A stretch of DNA of 64,000 bases from Thalassotalea ponticola (GTDB lineage Bacteria; Pseudomonadota; Gammaproteobacteria; Enterobacterales; Alteromonadaceae), in assembly GCF_041379045.1 (NCBI RefSeq), contig NZ_CP166871.1:248001-312000 (forward strand), written 5' to 3'. Under the pieces are notes generated by a model that worked only from the letters and a program-made list of their open reading frames with translations, was not told where the DNA came from and did no database searches. The first letter of the stretch is position 1. Every line of letters starts with the position of its first letter. Below are positions 1 to 9,445 of this stretch, piece by piece. The translations under genes and the position numbers were made by a program.

Positions 1-1
1 C

Positions 2-562
2 ATCAGAAAGCCCGATACTCAATTTCATTTATTAGGTATAAATCGTTTGGAGCATATTGCTGAATTTGCTAACTATGGTGTGACTTCATTTGATAGTACT
101 TCGCCACTGATGAAAGGGCTTAAGGATGATAAAAAGAACTATCACACATCAACAGAAGACTATACGGCGATTGGGGTGCCTCAAGTTGATGCCAACAATA
201 ATATGAGAAAGTTAGTTGCATCGGGGGCAATTAACCAAAATGAAGCGTTTAAGTTAGAAAAAGCATGTTTAGAAAGCCTAATCGGCTTTGATAGTGGTAA
301 GGTGGCTAAAGAAGATGTTTTATCAATTCTTACTGAATACGAAAAGCTATACAACCCTAAGGCTTCAAGAGTTGAGTTGATGGATAAAGTGCTTACAGAT
401 AAACCATGGAAAAAATGTCCGTGTGATATCTGTACAGATATAGGCATACATGTAGTATTAAAAAGAGCTGCAGCTCGCAATAGGAGAAGGGGGTTTCATA
501 ACCTTTATATAGCCTATGAAAAGCTGCAATTAGAATTAAAAAAAATTAATCAGGTTAAATAA
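2..562 (+). CDS. dpdA: DpdA C-terminal part (DNA preQ0 transglycosylase), cut by window edge
   Basis: This is the 3' end of a gene running in from the left. The frame is open from base 2, so the TTG at 47 is not a real start. DpdA is a paralogue of bacterial tRNA-guanine transglycosylase that exchanges guanine for preQ0 in DNA. The visible part has the TGT-like stretch FHLLGINR, then GVTSFDSTSP, and near the end a CPCDIC metal-type cysteine cluster followed by a basic ARNRRRGFHN segment typical of DpdA proteins. It is followed directly by dpdB (start at 563, one base after its stop) and queC, which supplies preQ0. The family call rests on these motifs plus the neighbours. The catalytic aspartates cannot be checked because the N-terminal half is outside the window. 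Confidence 0.85.
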   Translation: MRKPDTQFHLLGINRLEHIAEFANYGVTSFDSTSPLMKGLKDDKKNYHTSTEDYTAIGVPQVDANNNMRKLVASGAINQNEAFKLEKACLESLIGFDSGKVAKEDVLSILTEYEKLYNPKASRVELMDKVLTDKPWKKCPCDICTDIGIHVVLKRAAARNRRRGFHNLYIAYEKLQLELKKINQVK

Positions 563-1708
563 ATGAACACTATTAGCTTACCGGCTCTTAAGATCGAGCA
601 AGGTCCAGGGCGAGCATTATTCAGCTTCGCTATTAAAGGAAAAGATATTCAATCTATAGCTTCAATATCACGAGTCAAAAGACACGAAGATGAGTTGGTA
701 GGCTATCAGCGCCCAGAAGTATCAAATCACATTAATGAGATTAAAAAGTATTTAGAATCTGAAAACCCTATGATACCTAATGCGTTGGTAATAGCATTTA
801 ATAGCACTGTAAAGTTTGTGCCTTCGGAGCACAATAAAAACTTTGGCACGTTAGTTATTCCAATTGTTGAAGATGAAGAAAATAAACCAGGTTTAATTGT
901 TGACGGTCAGCAAAGAGCAGCAGCAATGCGTGAAGCTGACATAGATGCTTTCCAAATGCCTGTAAGTGCTTTTATTACTGATGATTCACAGGAGCAACGT
1001 GAACAGTTTATTTTAGTAAACTCAACGAAGCCTTTACCTAAAGGTTTAATTTATGAATTACTACCTTACACAGAAACAAAGCTTGCTTCATCACTTCAAA
1101 AGAGGCGATTCCCTGCAAGAATTTTAGATGAGCTTAACCACAGAAAAAATTCACCGTTCTATCAACTTATCCAAACAGCAACTAATCCGGCAGGAGTAGT
1201 GAAAGATAACTCTATTTTGAAATTGATCGAAGCAAGCCTCAATGAAGGGGCACTTTATTTCTATCGTGATGCCGCAACAGGTACTGGAGATATTGATGCT
1301 ATGATAGACGTGCTTTGTAATTATTGGAGCGCAGTTAGTAAAACCTTTCCAGAAGCATGGAATAAGAAACCTAAAGAATCCCGATTAATGCATGGAGCCG
1401 GAATGACGGCATTAGGTCATCTAATGGATACCATTTTTGAACGTTATTACGTAGATATGGGACAAGATACAGTTACTGAAGAAAATTTTCAATCTGATCT
1501 AGAGCGAATAAAGCCTTACTGTAAGTGGACTAGTGGTTTTTGGGATTTTGGGAGAGTAGAAGACTTAGCTGATGATGTTAAGCCTAAGGTCAAGTTTGAT
1601 CGACAAGCTGAGAATGTAAAATGGAATGAGCTTCAAAATGTTTCTAAAGACTTGCAAAAGCTTACTAATTACATACTTGCTAGATATAGAGAAGAGGTTT
1701 GGAACTAG
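563..1708 (+). CDS. dpdB: DpdB, DndB-like DGQQR-domain protein
   Basis: This 381-residue protein belongs to the DGQHR/DndB-like group. The signature DGQQR lies at residues 114-118, inside [15 protein letters not shown]. In characterised Dpd systems DpdB is required together with DpdA to insert preQ0 into DNA. Related DGQHR proteins occur in DNA phosphorothioation (dnd) loci, but no dnd sulfur-transfer genes are seen here. The gene starts one base after the dpdA stop and its own stop is one base before the queC ATG, so the three genes form one tight transcription unit. Identification is by the motif and by synteny. Confidence 0.85.
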   Translation: MNTISLPALKIEQGPGRALFSFAIKGKDIQSIASISRVKRHEDELVGYQRPEVSNHINEIKKYLESENPMIPNALVIAFNSTVKFVPSEHNKNFGTLVIPIVEDEENKPGLIVDGQQRAAAMREADIDAFQMPVSAFITDDSQEQREQFILVNSTKPLPKGLIYELLPYTETKLASSLQKRRFPARILDELNHRKNSPFYQLIQTATNPAGVVKDNSILKLIEASLNEGALYFYRDAATGTGDIDAMIDVLCNYWSAVSKTFPEAWNKKPKESRLMHGAGMTALGHLMDTIFERYYVDMGQDTVTEENFQSDLERIKPYCKWTSGFWDFGRVEDLADDVKPKVKFDRQAENVKWNELQNVSKDLQKLTNYILARYREEVWN

Positions 1709-1709
1709 T

Positions 1710-2369
1710 ATGGTAAAAATAGTGGTTATCTATTCAGGTGGAATGGACTCTTTTACAGTATTAAATAAGGCAGTAAAAGAAGGGTATGATGTCTATGCTT
1801 TGTCATTTGACTACGGGCAAAAACATAATAAAGAATTAATGTGTGCTAAAGAGGTCTGCTGTGATTTAAACATCCCTCACAAAATTCTAGACATTACTTC
1901 TATTTCTAGCCTATTCACCTCTTCATCATTAGTTTCATCTGATGTTGATGTTCCTGATGGGCACTATGAAGAGGAAAATATGAAATCGACGATTGTGCCA
2001 AATCGCAACATGATTTTGATCTCGCTGGCTATTGGCTACGCTGTTGATATCAATGCTGAATCAGTTTGGTACGGTGCTCATTCAGGCGACCATACGATCT
2101 ACCCAGATTGTCGCCCAGAGTTTGTCAAAGTGATGGACGAGGCTTCTAAAGTAGCTAATTTTGAGCCAGTCTCGGTTTATGCCCCTTATCTTAATACGGA
2201 TAAAATTGGTATCCTTAAAGAAGGCTTAGCAATGGGGTTAGATTACTCTAAAACTTGGACATGTTATAAAGGACAAGCAAAGGCTTGTGGTACTTGCGGC
2301 TCTTGTGTAGAGCGTCTTGAGGCATTTGAAGCCAATGACCTTCAAGACCCACTATTATACAGTGAATAA
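1710..2369 (+). CDS. queC: 7-cyano-7-deazaguanine (preQ0) synthase QueC
   Basis: QueC converts 7-carboxy-7-deazaguanine to preQ0 using ATP and ammonia, the last step before the base can be inserted by DpdA. The 219-residue product has the N-terminal PP-loop SGGMDS (about residues 9-14), SFDYGQKH, the PNRNM motif and a C-terminal zinc-type cluster in [15 protein letters not shown]. The ATG at 1710 is chosen over an in-frame upstream start at 1626 because it gives the normal family N-terminus and follows the dpdB stop. It probably serves as a dedicated island copy; whether the host also has a chromosomal queC cannot be seen. It converges on the minus-strand dpd operon. Confidence 0.95.
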   Translation: MVKIVVIYSGGMDSFTVLNKAVKEGYDVYALSFDYGQKHNKELMCAKEVCCDLNIPHKILDITSISSLFTSSSLVSSDVDVPDGHYEEENMKSTIVPNRNMILISLAIGYAVDINAESVWYGAHSGDHTIYPDCRPEFVKVMDEASKVANFEPVSVYAPYLNTDKIGILKEGLAMGLDYSKTWTCYKGQAKACGTCGSCVERLEAFEANDLQDPLLYSE

Positions 2370-2486
2370 TTGCTGTATCCATTAAGCTTTTGATTCTAAT
2401 GGGGAATGTTTGGCTAAACTCGATTGGCTTAGGCCTATCATGACTGTTACTCATTCCTTTTTAACCAATCATCTGCATTATAATAA

Positions 2487-3710
2487 TTATCCTGAAATTT
2501 TCTGAAAGTAAGCTGTCGCACATGCTTCCAGACTTTGCCACATTCGATATATAGCTGTTTGAGATTTCAATTTTATTTTTATAGGTAGAGGGGCAGCCTC
2601 AACCCATTCATATAATTTAATGGTTTCTGATTCATGACATGTCTGAGCATAATTGAGAATAAAGGTAATCGAAGGCTCGTCATAATTGTATGAATTAGGA
2701 TCTAGGGGCTCATTAATTTTTAGTTTTACGGCATTAATGTTTGTATCTTGTAATATGAGAGCATCTAACCATTCTTCACCTACTTGGCATGATAGTACCT
2801 TACTGATACCTGAAACATTGATGGCATGAGCAACAATCCCCCATAATTGCCAATCAATTTCTTGTTCAAATTTAGGGGATTTTACTATTAACGAAATAAA
2901 GTCTTGTGCGCTTTCATTTAATTTTGGCCAATTAATTTCAAAGCTAATTAAAGCCTTGGAATTTTCACATGACGTAAAAACTAAAGCATTTAAAATGGCA
3001 GCGACTACACCGCTAGAAATAACTTGTGCAGCGACGTTTCTTTCATGAGCGAGTTGAATTATTTCTTCCCATTTTTTTTCTTTTTCAAGTCGCATAAATT
3101 TAAGCGTTTCTTTATTTCGTCGATCAATATCTTCTCTAGCGTCAATTTCATCATATAAGCTTGATAACTGTTCAATTTTTTTGTCTTTGTAAGCTTGTAT
3201 AAACTCGTTTATAAGCATTCCTACAGGCTTATCACTTTCATGTCTTAGATTTGGTGATTCGTTAAATCGTTGTATCATACTATCAAGTGAAGCTATGCAT
3301 TCGCGTACACCCATACGAACAAAGTCTTTATATTTGTCAGTAGGAAACTCAGTGCTTTTCTGATTCCAGATAGGTACTTTAAGAAAACCATGTTCTGAAT
3401 GCTTTAAAAGGCTAGCCTCAAAATCAAATTCAGGCTTTTTACATGGGCGTGCATATTGAGCGTAAAACCTAGGGAGTGCGCAATTTAACCAGTCTTTAGT
3501 GTGTTCCATTAACTTTCCTGTTTCACACAAAATGTAGAATGTAGGTACTCCCCCTTGTGGATAGCCGAGTAGATAATGAATCTTATTTGAACTTTGAAGA
3601 TTAGCTCTTGCCTCTTCAATTGTATTACTCCAAATACTATTGGGAGTAATACGGTTTTGACCCTGATAGAAATTTTCCAAAATATTATTAATAGAACCAT
3701 TCATCGCCAT
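2487..3710 (-). CDS. Dpd-cluster protein of unknown function, possibly DpdD
   Basis: This 407-residue soluble protein has no motif I recognise. It has no signal peptide, no clear membrane segment and no nuclease or NTPase signature. A charged, helix-rich middle section (about residues 165-225, with runs such as RLEKEKKWEE) separates two more ordinary halves. It is the last gene of the minus-strand dpd operon and overlaps the end of dpdK by 23 bases, which points to translational coupling. Every other restriction-side gene E-K can be assigned, so by elimination this may be DpdD or a family replacing it. That name is an inference from position, not from a sequence match. Confidence 0.55.
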   Translation of the reverse strand: MAMNGSINNILENFYQGQNRITPNSIWSNTIEEARANLQSSNKIHYLLGYPQGGVPTFYILCETGKLMEHTKDWLNCALPRFYAQYARPCKKPEFDFEASLLKHSEHGFLKVPIWNQKSTEFPTDKYKDFVRMGVRECIASLDSMIQRFNESPNLRHESDKPVGMLINEFIQAYKDKKIEQLSSLYDEIDAREDIDRRNKETLKFMRLEKEKKWEEIIQLAHERNVAAQVISSGVVAAILNALVFTSCENSKALISFEINWPKLNESAQDFISLIVKSPKFEQEIDWQLWGIVAHAINVSGISKVLSCQVGEEWLDALILQDTNINAVKLKINEPLDPNSYNYDEPSITFILNYAQTCHESETIKLYEWVEAAPLPIKIKLKSQTAIYRMWQSLEACATAYFQKISG

Positions 3711-4254
3711 CTTCCGATTCTACTTTCGTGTTATTAGATATACTGAAATAAAGGTCTTCATAGCTATTTCTTTTCTCTGCTATCAGACTTTTGTCTGTCG
3801 TGTATGTTATGCCTTCGTAATTTATTGTTGCCCCAAAATAGGTGAAGTTCATTGAACCTCTTATTAATGCATTTTCAGTAAGCAGACCTTTCTCGTGAAT
3901 TTTATCTAGCTCTATGACAATAAATCGTGTCGAATAATTTTTCAGACTCTGCTCTAGTTGGCTAATTTTCTCCCTATTCTCTCTGATGGCTAGTTTTAAA
4001 ATTGCTCCAGATTCAACACAGTTCTTTAATAGTTCGAAAAAGCTAACGTGTCTATGCCCCCAATTCGGATTTACAGCATCGAAATTCCCTGATGTATTGT
4101 CTAAAACTGGAAAATCCGATATCCAGGGACTCAAGATATAGATGGTGCCAGGATTTAAGGACTCAGCTACTAATAGTGATGAAAGTAAATCTTTTACATG
4201 TGCTCGCCCGATAGCCTCTTTAGTCTCTATAGAGCGCTCATTTTGAACTATCAT
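3688..4254 (-). CDS. dpdK: DpdK, phospholipase D-like nuclease-family protein
   Basis: This short 188-residue PLD-superfamily protein has a single HKD-like motif: H120-x-K122 followed by the family GSMNFT stretch (G133-T138). One motif per chain implies that two chains form an active site, as in the small Nuc-type nucleases. LSPWISD near residues 41-47 fits the first strand region of the fold. In Dpd systems DpdK is the proposed nuclease on the restriction side. Its start overlaps the dpdJ stop by four bases, and the next gene starts inside its 3' end. DNA cleavage is inferred from the family. Confidence 0.85.
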   Translation of the reverse strand: MIVQNERSIETKEAIGRAHVKDLLSSLLVAESLNPGTIYILSPWISDFPVLDNTSGNFDAVNPNWGHRHVSFFELLKNCVESGAILKLAIRENREKISQLEQSLKNYSTRFIVIELDKIHEKGLLTENALIRGSMNFTYFGATINYEGITYTTDKSLIAEKRNSYEDLYFSISNNTKVESEDGDEWFY

Positions 4255-7200
4255 TGTAAAATATCCCTAATCTCAATGGTAACATGAAGGGATTCAAAAG
4301 ATGTTTTTACTCTTGTAACCCTCGGGTAGAACATCATTTTATTGTATTCAATCATACAAACATTTAGGCGACTGATCGCTTCTTTTACATGGCTCCTATC
4401 TTCACCCGTGAAAACTAGTGTAGCTTTACCACTTGATTCCAAATAATTAGATAAGGTGCTATGCCAAAGACCTTGGCGATCATAATCAACTAAAGCTTCG
4501 TTTTGAGTTATTAATTTCGAAAGGAGTAACCTTTCAGTTTGATTTGCCGATATATTAAACGGATTATAAAAACTAAGTTCTTGAGCTCTAATCATTGCAC
4601 CTCTTTGCCATAAAACTGCTTGAATTCGATTTTTTTGTTTAAATATCTCGCTTGGTAAACCACCTTTTTCTTTGGCTAATAAAAACGCCATAATATGTAG
4701 CGGTATTTCAATATCAATCTCCTGTTCTCTCTTATTCCATCTATCTAAATAGGATATCAAGGTAGCATCACTTGATGCATTGGAGCCTGACTTTAATACT
4801 CGTGAATACAAAATACTGTTCCATGCATGGGTTGTTAATATTCCGAGCTTAGCTATCTGGTGCCTTAAGGTCGTGGTTGTTGCCGCTCTAACTTCTAAAC
4901 TTGGCGCCTCTCGAACTTCTTTTAAAATATTTTGCAACCCGGCATTTTTTGAGAGTTCCATCAAGAAGTATTGCAAGTCAAAGTTAACCTGTTCATATTC
5001 ACCAGTTTCGAATGAGTGGACTAAGAGTCCTAAAGTGCGAAGCGGGTCTTCTTTAAAAAGCTCTCTAAATTTTGTGACATAGCCAACACCGCCCATTTCA
5101 TTTTCATTAATCCAAACATTTAAAGTGCTTCCTTCCCATTTATGGTCAATGTTAAAAGACTGATCAGATACATCTGATACTAATTTTAAAAACATAGCAT
5201 TTAACCCGCCACAAACGGTTTGACCTAACAACTCTTTTCCCCAATTAAAGTAATCTTGAGTTTTTGCATAGTTAGGATCAAGTTTGAGAGCATTTTTGAG
5301 AACGAATATATTGTCTTCATTAGAGAAATATTCAGATAGTCTTAAGTGTAAATCTTGCTCTTCATCGCCACTTGCGGTCTCTCGTCGCTGGAAAAAGCTA
5401 TCAATGACATCTGAGACCACATCTCTTCCTCTATCTAAATATAAAAGCTCAAACACATCAGAGAGTGGCTTGTTTTCGCTATGACTCAAAATTAATAGAG
5501 CACACATCAAGCATTCGAATATCCAGTTTGCCAGAAAGTATTCATGTTCGAATGATTCATGATTCAAAAATTCATATAAAAGATACTGATAGTAAAGTGC
5601 CTTTTTATTTTCATCGTCAAAAATCATCTTTTTAATTGTGCTATCAGAAAACTCGAAGGTAAACTTAGTTGAATCAACCCATAGTTTTGCACCTATGGCT
5701 ACGGGCTTTGATTCATATTTCCATTTAAAGTGAACATTGGCCTCACCTTTATTGCCAGAAAACGGAATACTTGCTTTAGCACCTGTTGTGTATCGAGTGA
5801 TTTCTATCGGCGTAGAGTTGTCATGAGTAAAAAAATCAATAGACTTCAGTATGTTATTCCATTCACTATTTTTAGGAGGAATGATTTTACTCTGAGCTTC
5901 AGGCTCCTTAATGGCAAAACCCCACTGAAGAATGCTGCTACTTTTATTCATCAGAGTGTTTTTACTTGAACGTTTAGAATAAGCTAGCCTAGGTTGATAC
6001 ACGGGGATTTTTTCTCCGTCATGGTTCACTTCATCTTGGTAAACTTGTTTGGATACGCTGCCAAAAGCTTCTTCGATATCAAAGTTAATTTCTTCAATTG
6101 TGCCTGGCGTTGGAAAAAAATTAGATGGAACAAGCCAGTCTGGCTCGTTGATTGACTTAGCGGTATATCTTTTTGTCATCCTCCCTGGAGCATATTCCTT
6201 TAGGGCTTGAAAAAAGGCCATCGGTTCGACTTTAAATTTTTCATATTTTTCTGTCGATCTATCTAATACAATTGACAAGTTTTGTGTATCTAATGCGGCA
6301 AAAAGTTGCGGCGCTATATACTTTGGCATAGGGCCTGTATTTTTTTCACTTAATCCCTCCCAACGCTTACCTTTTGCTCCCCATTTAAACTGTAAACTTT
6401 GTTTTAACTCAGGCAAAAAGGACATCATGATTGCTCGTGGGGGAGCCCACATGACAGATTTCACTTGTTCTTCATTCAGGTTCAGGGCGTATTTTAAATG
6501 TTTAGAAAGGCGCTGAGCTTCTGATGGATTATTTAATACATTTGAAACGGCTTCATTTAAAAGTTTTAACTGATATCCAAATCTTAGTTTCCCATCGTGT
6601 GTTGTTTTGTTGGGTTCTTTGAGAATCGCCCAAATATTTGTCCTACGAAGGTTATATTGTTTAACCAACCACTCCAAAGTAGCTAATGCTGCGTGCATTT
6701 TATGGATATGGGAGTTTACTATAGGTAATTTAGTCGTAGATACTTTGGGGGAGATTAGTTGCTCATATTGTTGAAATGCAATTCGATCTTGCCCATAGTC
6801 GGATAGAACGGTGTACATCCATGGACGTGTTCCTCTTCGACGACCTGCTCGTCCTTTTCTTTGTAAATATGAAGCTATGTTTCTAGGAGCTTTGTGTTGT
6901 ATGACAGCGCCGACGTCTGGATCGTTATAACCTACCTCGAGAGATGCTGTTGCAATAACAACTGTTGCACCGTGATCTACACCACTATCTTGACTTGATG
7001 TACGTTCAATGCGTGGTGAGTGATCTAACACATGCCCTATGCTTTCTGCTGATGACCAATCTTGCCCTAACTCTTTTTGTAGCCTTTCAGAGTAATTTTT
7101 ATGATTCGAGGAGCGCTTATAAGCTAAAGGTTGTTCATTCCTCCTACTCGGTTTTAGATTTCCATTACCAAAATAATCTTCAAGTCCCTCCGCATCTAGG

Positions 7201-8714
7201 TAATCGTTATATAATCTGTTGATTACATCTAAATCGTCAGTAAACACGAATGTCTTTTGGCCAAAAACTCCTTGAGAGATATCTTTATACGGGCCTTGGT
7301 GAGTATCAAGCATTCGACTGGCTAGCATAGTTGATTGGATTGTTGCAGACAATAGCCCGGTCTGTGAAGCAGGGTCGCCACGAAGAGCTAGCATGTATTC
7401 AGCACCTTCTTCTTCTAACTCGCTATCAAGAGATTCGATGAGTTCTGTATTATGTGGTTTTGTACCTGTTAAGTCCGAAAAGAAATTTTTAGCATCAGCC
7501 AATGTTGCAGATAACCCGACAAAGTGAGGTTTAATACCGCTAAATGCCATCCAGCGTTTCAATAAATATGAAGTTTGAGCCCCACTGCTGCCCTCATAGG
7601 TATGAACTTCATCAAGAAGGACCAGTGGGATAGATAAAGTTTTATTGTTAATACCAAATAAGTGATTGTATTCATCATCACTTAGTCGTTGATTAAGCAT
7701 CTCTGTTGTTGTGAATAAAATATCTGGTGGATTCTTTTTAACTCTTTCACGACTCGTAATCACCTCGTCATTTGCTAAAGGGGTTTTACAAGAGTCGCAA
7801 ATCACTTGTTTGTATTGTTTATTAAACTTAAGTACTCCCGAGCATTGGCTAGCAGGGCAGATCATAGGCTCATAAATAGTTTGGTCTTCTGCAAAGGTTT
7901 CCCATAATGTATCGCCGTAAAATGTACCAATAGTTACTTTTCGTTTGCCATGGCTATGTAGATACTTATCAAGTTTGCGGGCTTCTTTGTAAGTTTCAGA
8001 AAACTGATCTTTCAATAGCTCTTTTCGAGGGTAAATAGCTAGTATGCGCACTCGTATGCTGTCATCTTGCAACAGTTCAGACGCAAGTTTAGTCATGGCA
8101 GGTAAATAGAATGAAAGTGTTTTACCGCTACCTGTGCCTGCACATACAATTGTTGCGCTGGCTTCCTTACTATCCTTAGATTTGTGCTTATCAAACTTTT
8201 CTATAATACGTTCTGTCGAACGAACTTGAAAACCTGACAACTTGAACCATTTCTCATTACTTCGAAGAAGGCTGGTAAGTATGTCCTTCTCATGTTTTGC
8301 TTTTAACAACGAGAGCGAAGCCCAGTGTTCAATTAATTTTTCCGCACAGTGGTTCCGTTTTGGATATTGACGTGTTTTTTTTATAAAACGAAAATCAGAT
8401 ATGAGTGGGCGTGCTTCTTCGACAGTTTGCTTGCCAACCCATTGACGGGAAAGGACTTGCAGTCGGACGGTTTCTGCCATGCGAGAACGATAAATATCAT
8501 GACCGACTTGAAAGATTAAACAGCGTTTTAATAACTCATGAAAATATTCTGTGATATAAAGCTCTGGTACTTCGGTTTGCTTGATGCAAAACTCGATTTC
8601 CGATTTACTTAAGAAGACATTTATATCGCCCCAAGTTAGCAGTTCAGTTTCTTTATTCTCTATTTTATCTAATGCTTCGATAAGCTTTTCATCTTTTATA
8701 AAGCTACTCATCAT
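4251..8714 (-). CDS. dpdJ: DpdJ, giant DEAD/DEAH-box helicase-like protein
   Basis: This is a 1487-residue superfamily 2 helicase-like protein. Walker A AGTGSGKT lies near residue 192, a DEVH Walker B box near 370, SATLAD (motif III) near 405, and QRKGRAGRRRGTR (motif VI) near 620. Between motifs I and II is a four-cysteine zinc-ribbon-like insert (CPASQC...CDSC, around 285-310). The C-terminal half of roughly 800 residues has no motif I recognise. It fits DpdJ of the Dpd restriction module, which presumably moves along or remodels target DNA. It starts at 8714, overlapping the dpdI stop by four bases, and hands on to dpdK by another four-base overlap. Confidence 0.88.
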   Translation of the reverse strand: MMSSFIKDEKLIEALDKIENKETELLTWGDINVFLSKSEIEFCIKQTEVPELYITEYFHELLKRCLIFQVGHDIYRSRMAETVRLQVLSRQWVGKQTVEEARPLISDFRFIKKTRQYPKRNHCAEKLIEHWASLSLLKAKHEKDILTSLLRSNEKWFKLSGFQVRSTERIIEKFDKHKSKDSKEASATIVCAGTGSGKTLSFYLPAMTKLASELLQDDSIRVRILAIYPRKELLKDQFSETYKEARKLDKYLHSHGKRKVTIGTFYGDTLWETFAEDQTIYEPMICPASQCSGVLKFNKQYKQVICDSCKTPLANDEVITSRERVKKNPPDILFTTTEMLNQRLSDDEYNHLFGINNKTLSIPLVLLDEVHTYEGSSGAQTSYLLKRWMAFSGIKPHFVGLSATLADAKNFFSDLTGTKPHNTELIESLDSELEEEGAEYMLALRGDPASQTGLLSATIQSTMLASRMLDTHQGPYKDISQGVFGQKTFVFTDDLDVINRLYNDYLDAEGLEDYFGNGNLKPSRRNEQPLAYKRSSNHKNYSERLQKELGQDWSSAESIGHVLDHSPRIERTSSQDSGVDHGATVVIATASLEVGYNDPDVGAVIQHKAPRNIASYLQRKGRAGRRRGTRPWMYTVLSDYGQDRIAFQQYEQLISPKVSTTKLPIVNSHIHKMHAALATLEWLVKQYNLRRTNIWAILKEPNKTTHDGKLRFGYQLKLLNEAVSNVLNNPSEAQRLSKHLKYALNLNEEQVKSVMWAPPRAIMMSFLPELKQSLQFKWGAKGKRWEGLSEKNTGPMPKYIAPQLFAALDTQNLSIVLDRSTEKYEKFKVEPMAFFQALKEYAPGRMTKRYTAKSINEPDWLVPSNFFPTPGTIEEINFDIEEAFGSVSKQVYQDEVNHDGEKIPVYQPRLAYSKRSSKNTLMNKSSSILQWGFAIKEPEAQSKIIPPKNSEWNNILKSIDFFTHDNSTPIEITRYTTGAKASIPFSGNKGEANVHFKWKYESKPVAIGAKLWVDSTKFTFEFSDSTIKKMIFDDENKKALYYQYLLYEFLNHESFEHEYFLANWIFECLMCALLILSHSENKPLSDVFELLYLDRGRDVVSDVIDSFFQRRETASGDEEQDLHLRLSEYFSNEDNIFVLKNALKLDPNYAKTQDYFNWGKELLGQTVCGGLNAMFLKLVSDVSDQSFNIDHKWEGSTLNVWINENEMGGVGYVTKFRELFKEDPLRTLGLLVHSFETGEYEQVNFDLQYFLMELSKNAGLQNILKEVREAPSLEVRAATTTTLRHQIAKLGILTTHAWNSILYSRVLKSGSNASSDATLISYLDRWNKREQEIDIEIPLHIMAFLLAKEKGGLPSEIFKQKNRIQAVLWQRGAMIRAQELSFYNPFNISANQTERLLLSKLITQNEALVDYDRQGLWHSTLSNYLESSGKATLVFTGEDRSHVKEAISRLNVCMIEYNKMMFYPRVTRVKTSFESLHVTIEIRDILQ

Positions 8715-9445
8715 TTCTGCCTTATGATTAACGTATCGAGTTTGTTATTTTTTTCCAACCAGTCCATTACTTCCGGTGTGAGTAAAGAAACATATGCAAT
8801 TCTTCCGACAGTGTTTAGGGTATCAAACAGTTTTTTAACATCTTCAGGCAAGTTTTCAGTATTCATGTGCCCTTTAAACTCGGAACATTTTTTAGCAAGC
8901 GCCTGAATTAGAGTTATTTTATTTATGTCGAAGTCAAAATTTTCTATGTATAAATCAAATTGTCTTTTGGCCTCATTGTATTGTTTATACAGTTCGAAAT
9001 TACCGTGAACACTTTTTTGTTGCTCTAAAATAAGTGTATCTACGTTAGCTATATTTTTTTGATTGTTTGACCATTCATTCCAAGTCCCTTGATGGTAATC
9101 GGAATAAATCTTGGCAGTGTGTTTTACAGACTCTGTTAAAGAAAATAGAGTGTTTTCCTCATCAGTTAAGCTACCTTCCTCTTTGTTATTCCAAAGATCT
9201 TTATATGCTCTCAGTTTAGCCTGAGATTGTATTAACGCATCTCTAGCAGTGTCACCACTCAATGGTAAACTAGCAACTTTTTGCAAGCACTCATGCTTTC
9301 TAACTTCGATTTCAATATTATTGCTAGATTGATGCAAGCGACGTGATATCGTTTTTAGAGCTTCTTTTTTATTTTCAAGATTTTCGCTATCATGGTAATA
9401 GTCAATTTCTTTGCGTAACTCTTCTATTTGACTTTTAAGACTCAC
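8711..9445 (-). CDS. dpdI: DpdI, small coiled-coil protein of the Dpd cluster
   Basis: This 244-residue, lysine- and glutamate-rich protein is mostly predicted helix. The N-terminal 45 residues and the central stretch have coiled-coil-like heptad character. No enzyme motif, signal peptide or membrane segment is visible. It lies between dpdH (11-base overlap) and dpdJ (4-base overlap), exactly where DpdI is expected. Its role in the restriction module is unknown; an adaptor between the DpdH ATPase and the DpdJ helicase is a guess from position. The name rests on synteny and size. Confidence 0.7.
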   Translation of the reverse strand: MSLKSQIEELRKEIDYYHDSENLENKKEALKTISRRLHQSSNNIEIEVRKHECLQKVASLPLSGDTARDALIQSQAKLRAYKDLWNNKEEGSLTDEENTLFSLTESVKHTAKIYSDYHQGTWNEWSNNQKNIANVDTLILEQQKSVHGNFELYKQYNEAKRQFDLYIENFDFDINKITLIQALAKKCSEFKGHMNTENLPEDVKKLFDTLNTVGRIAYVSLLTPEVMDWLEKNNKLDTLIIRQK

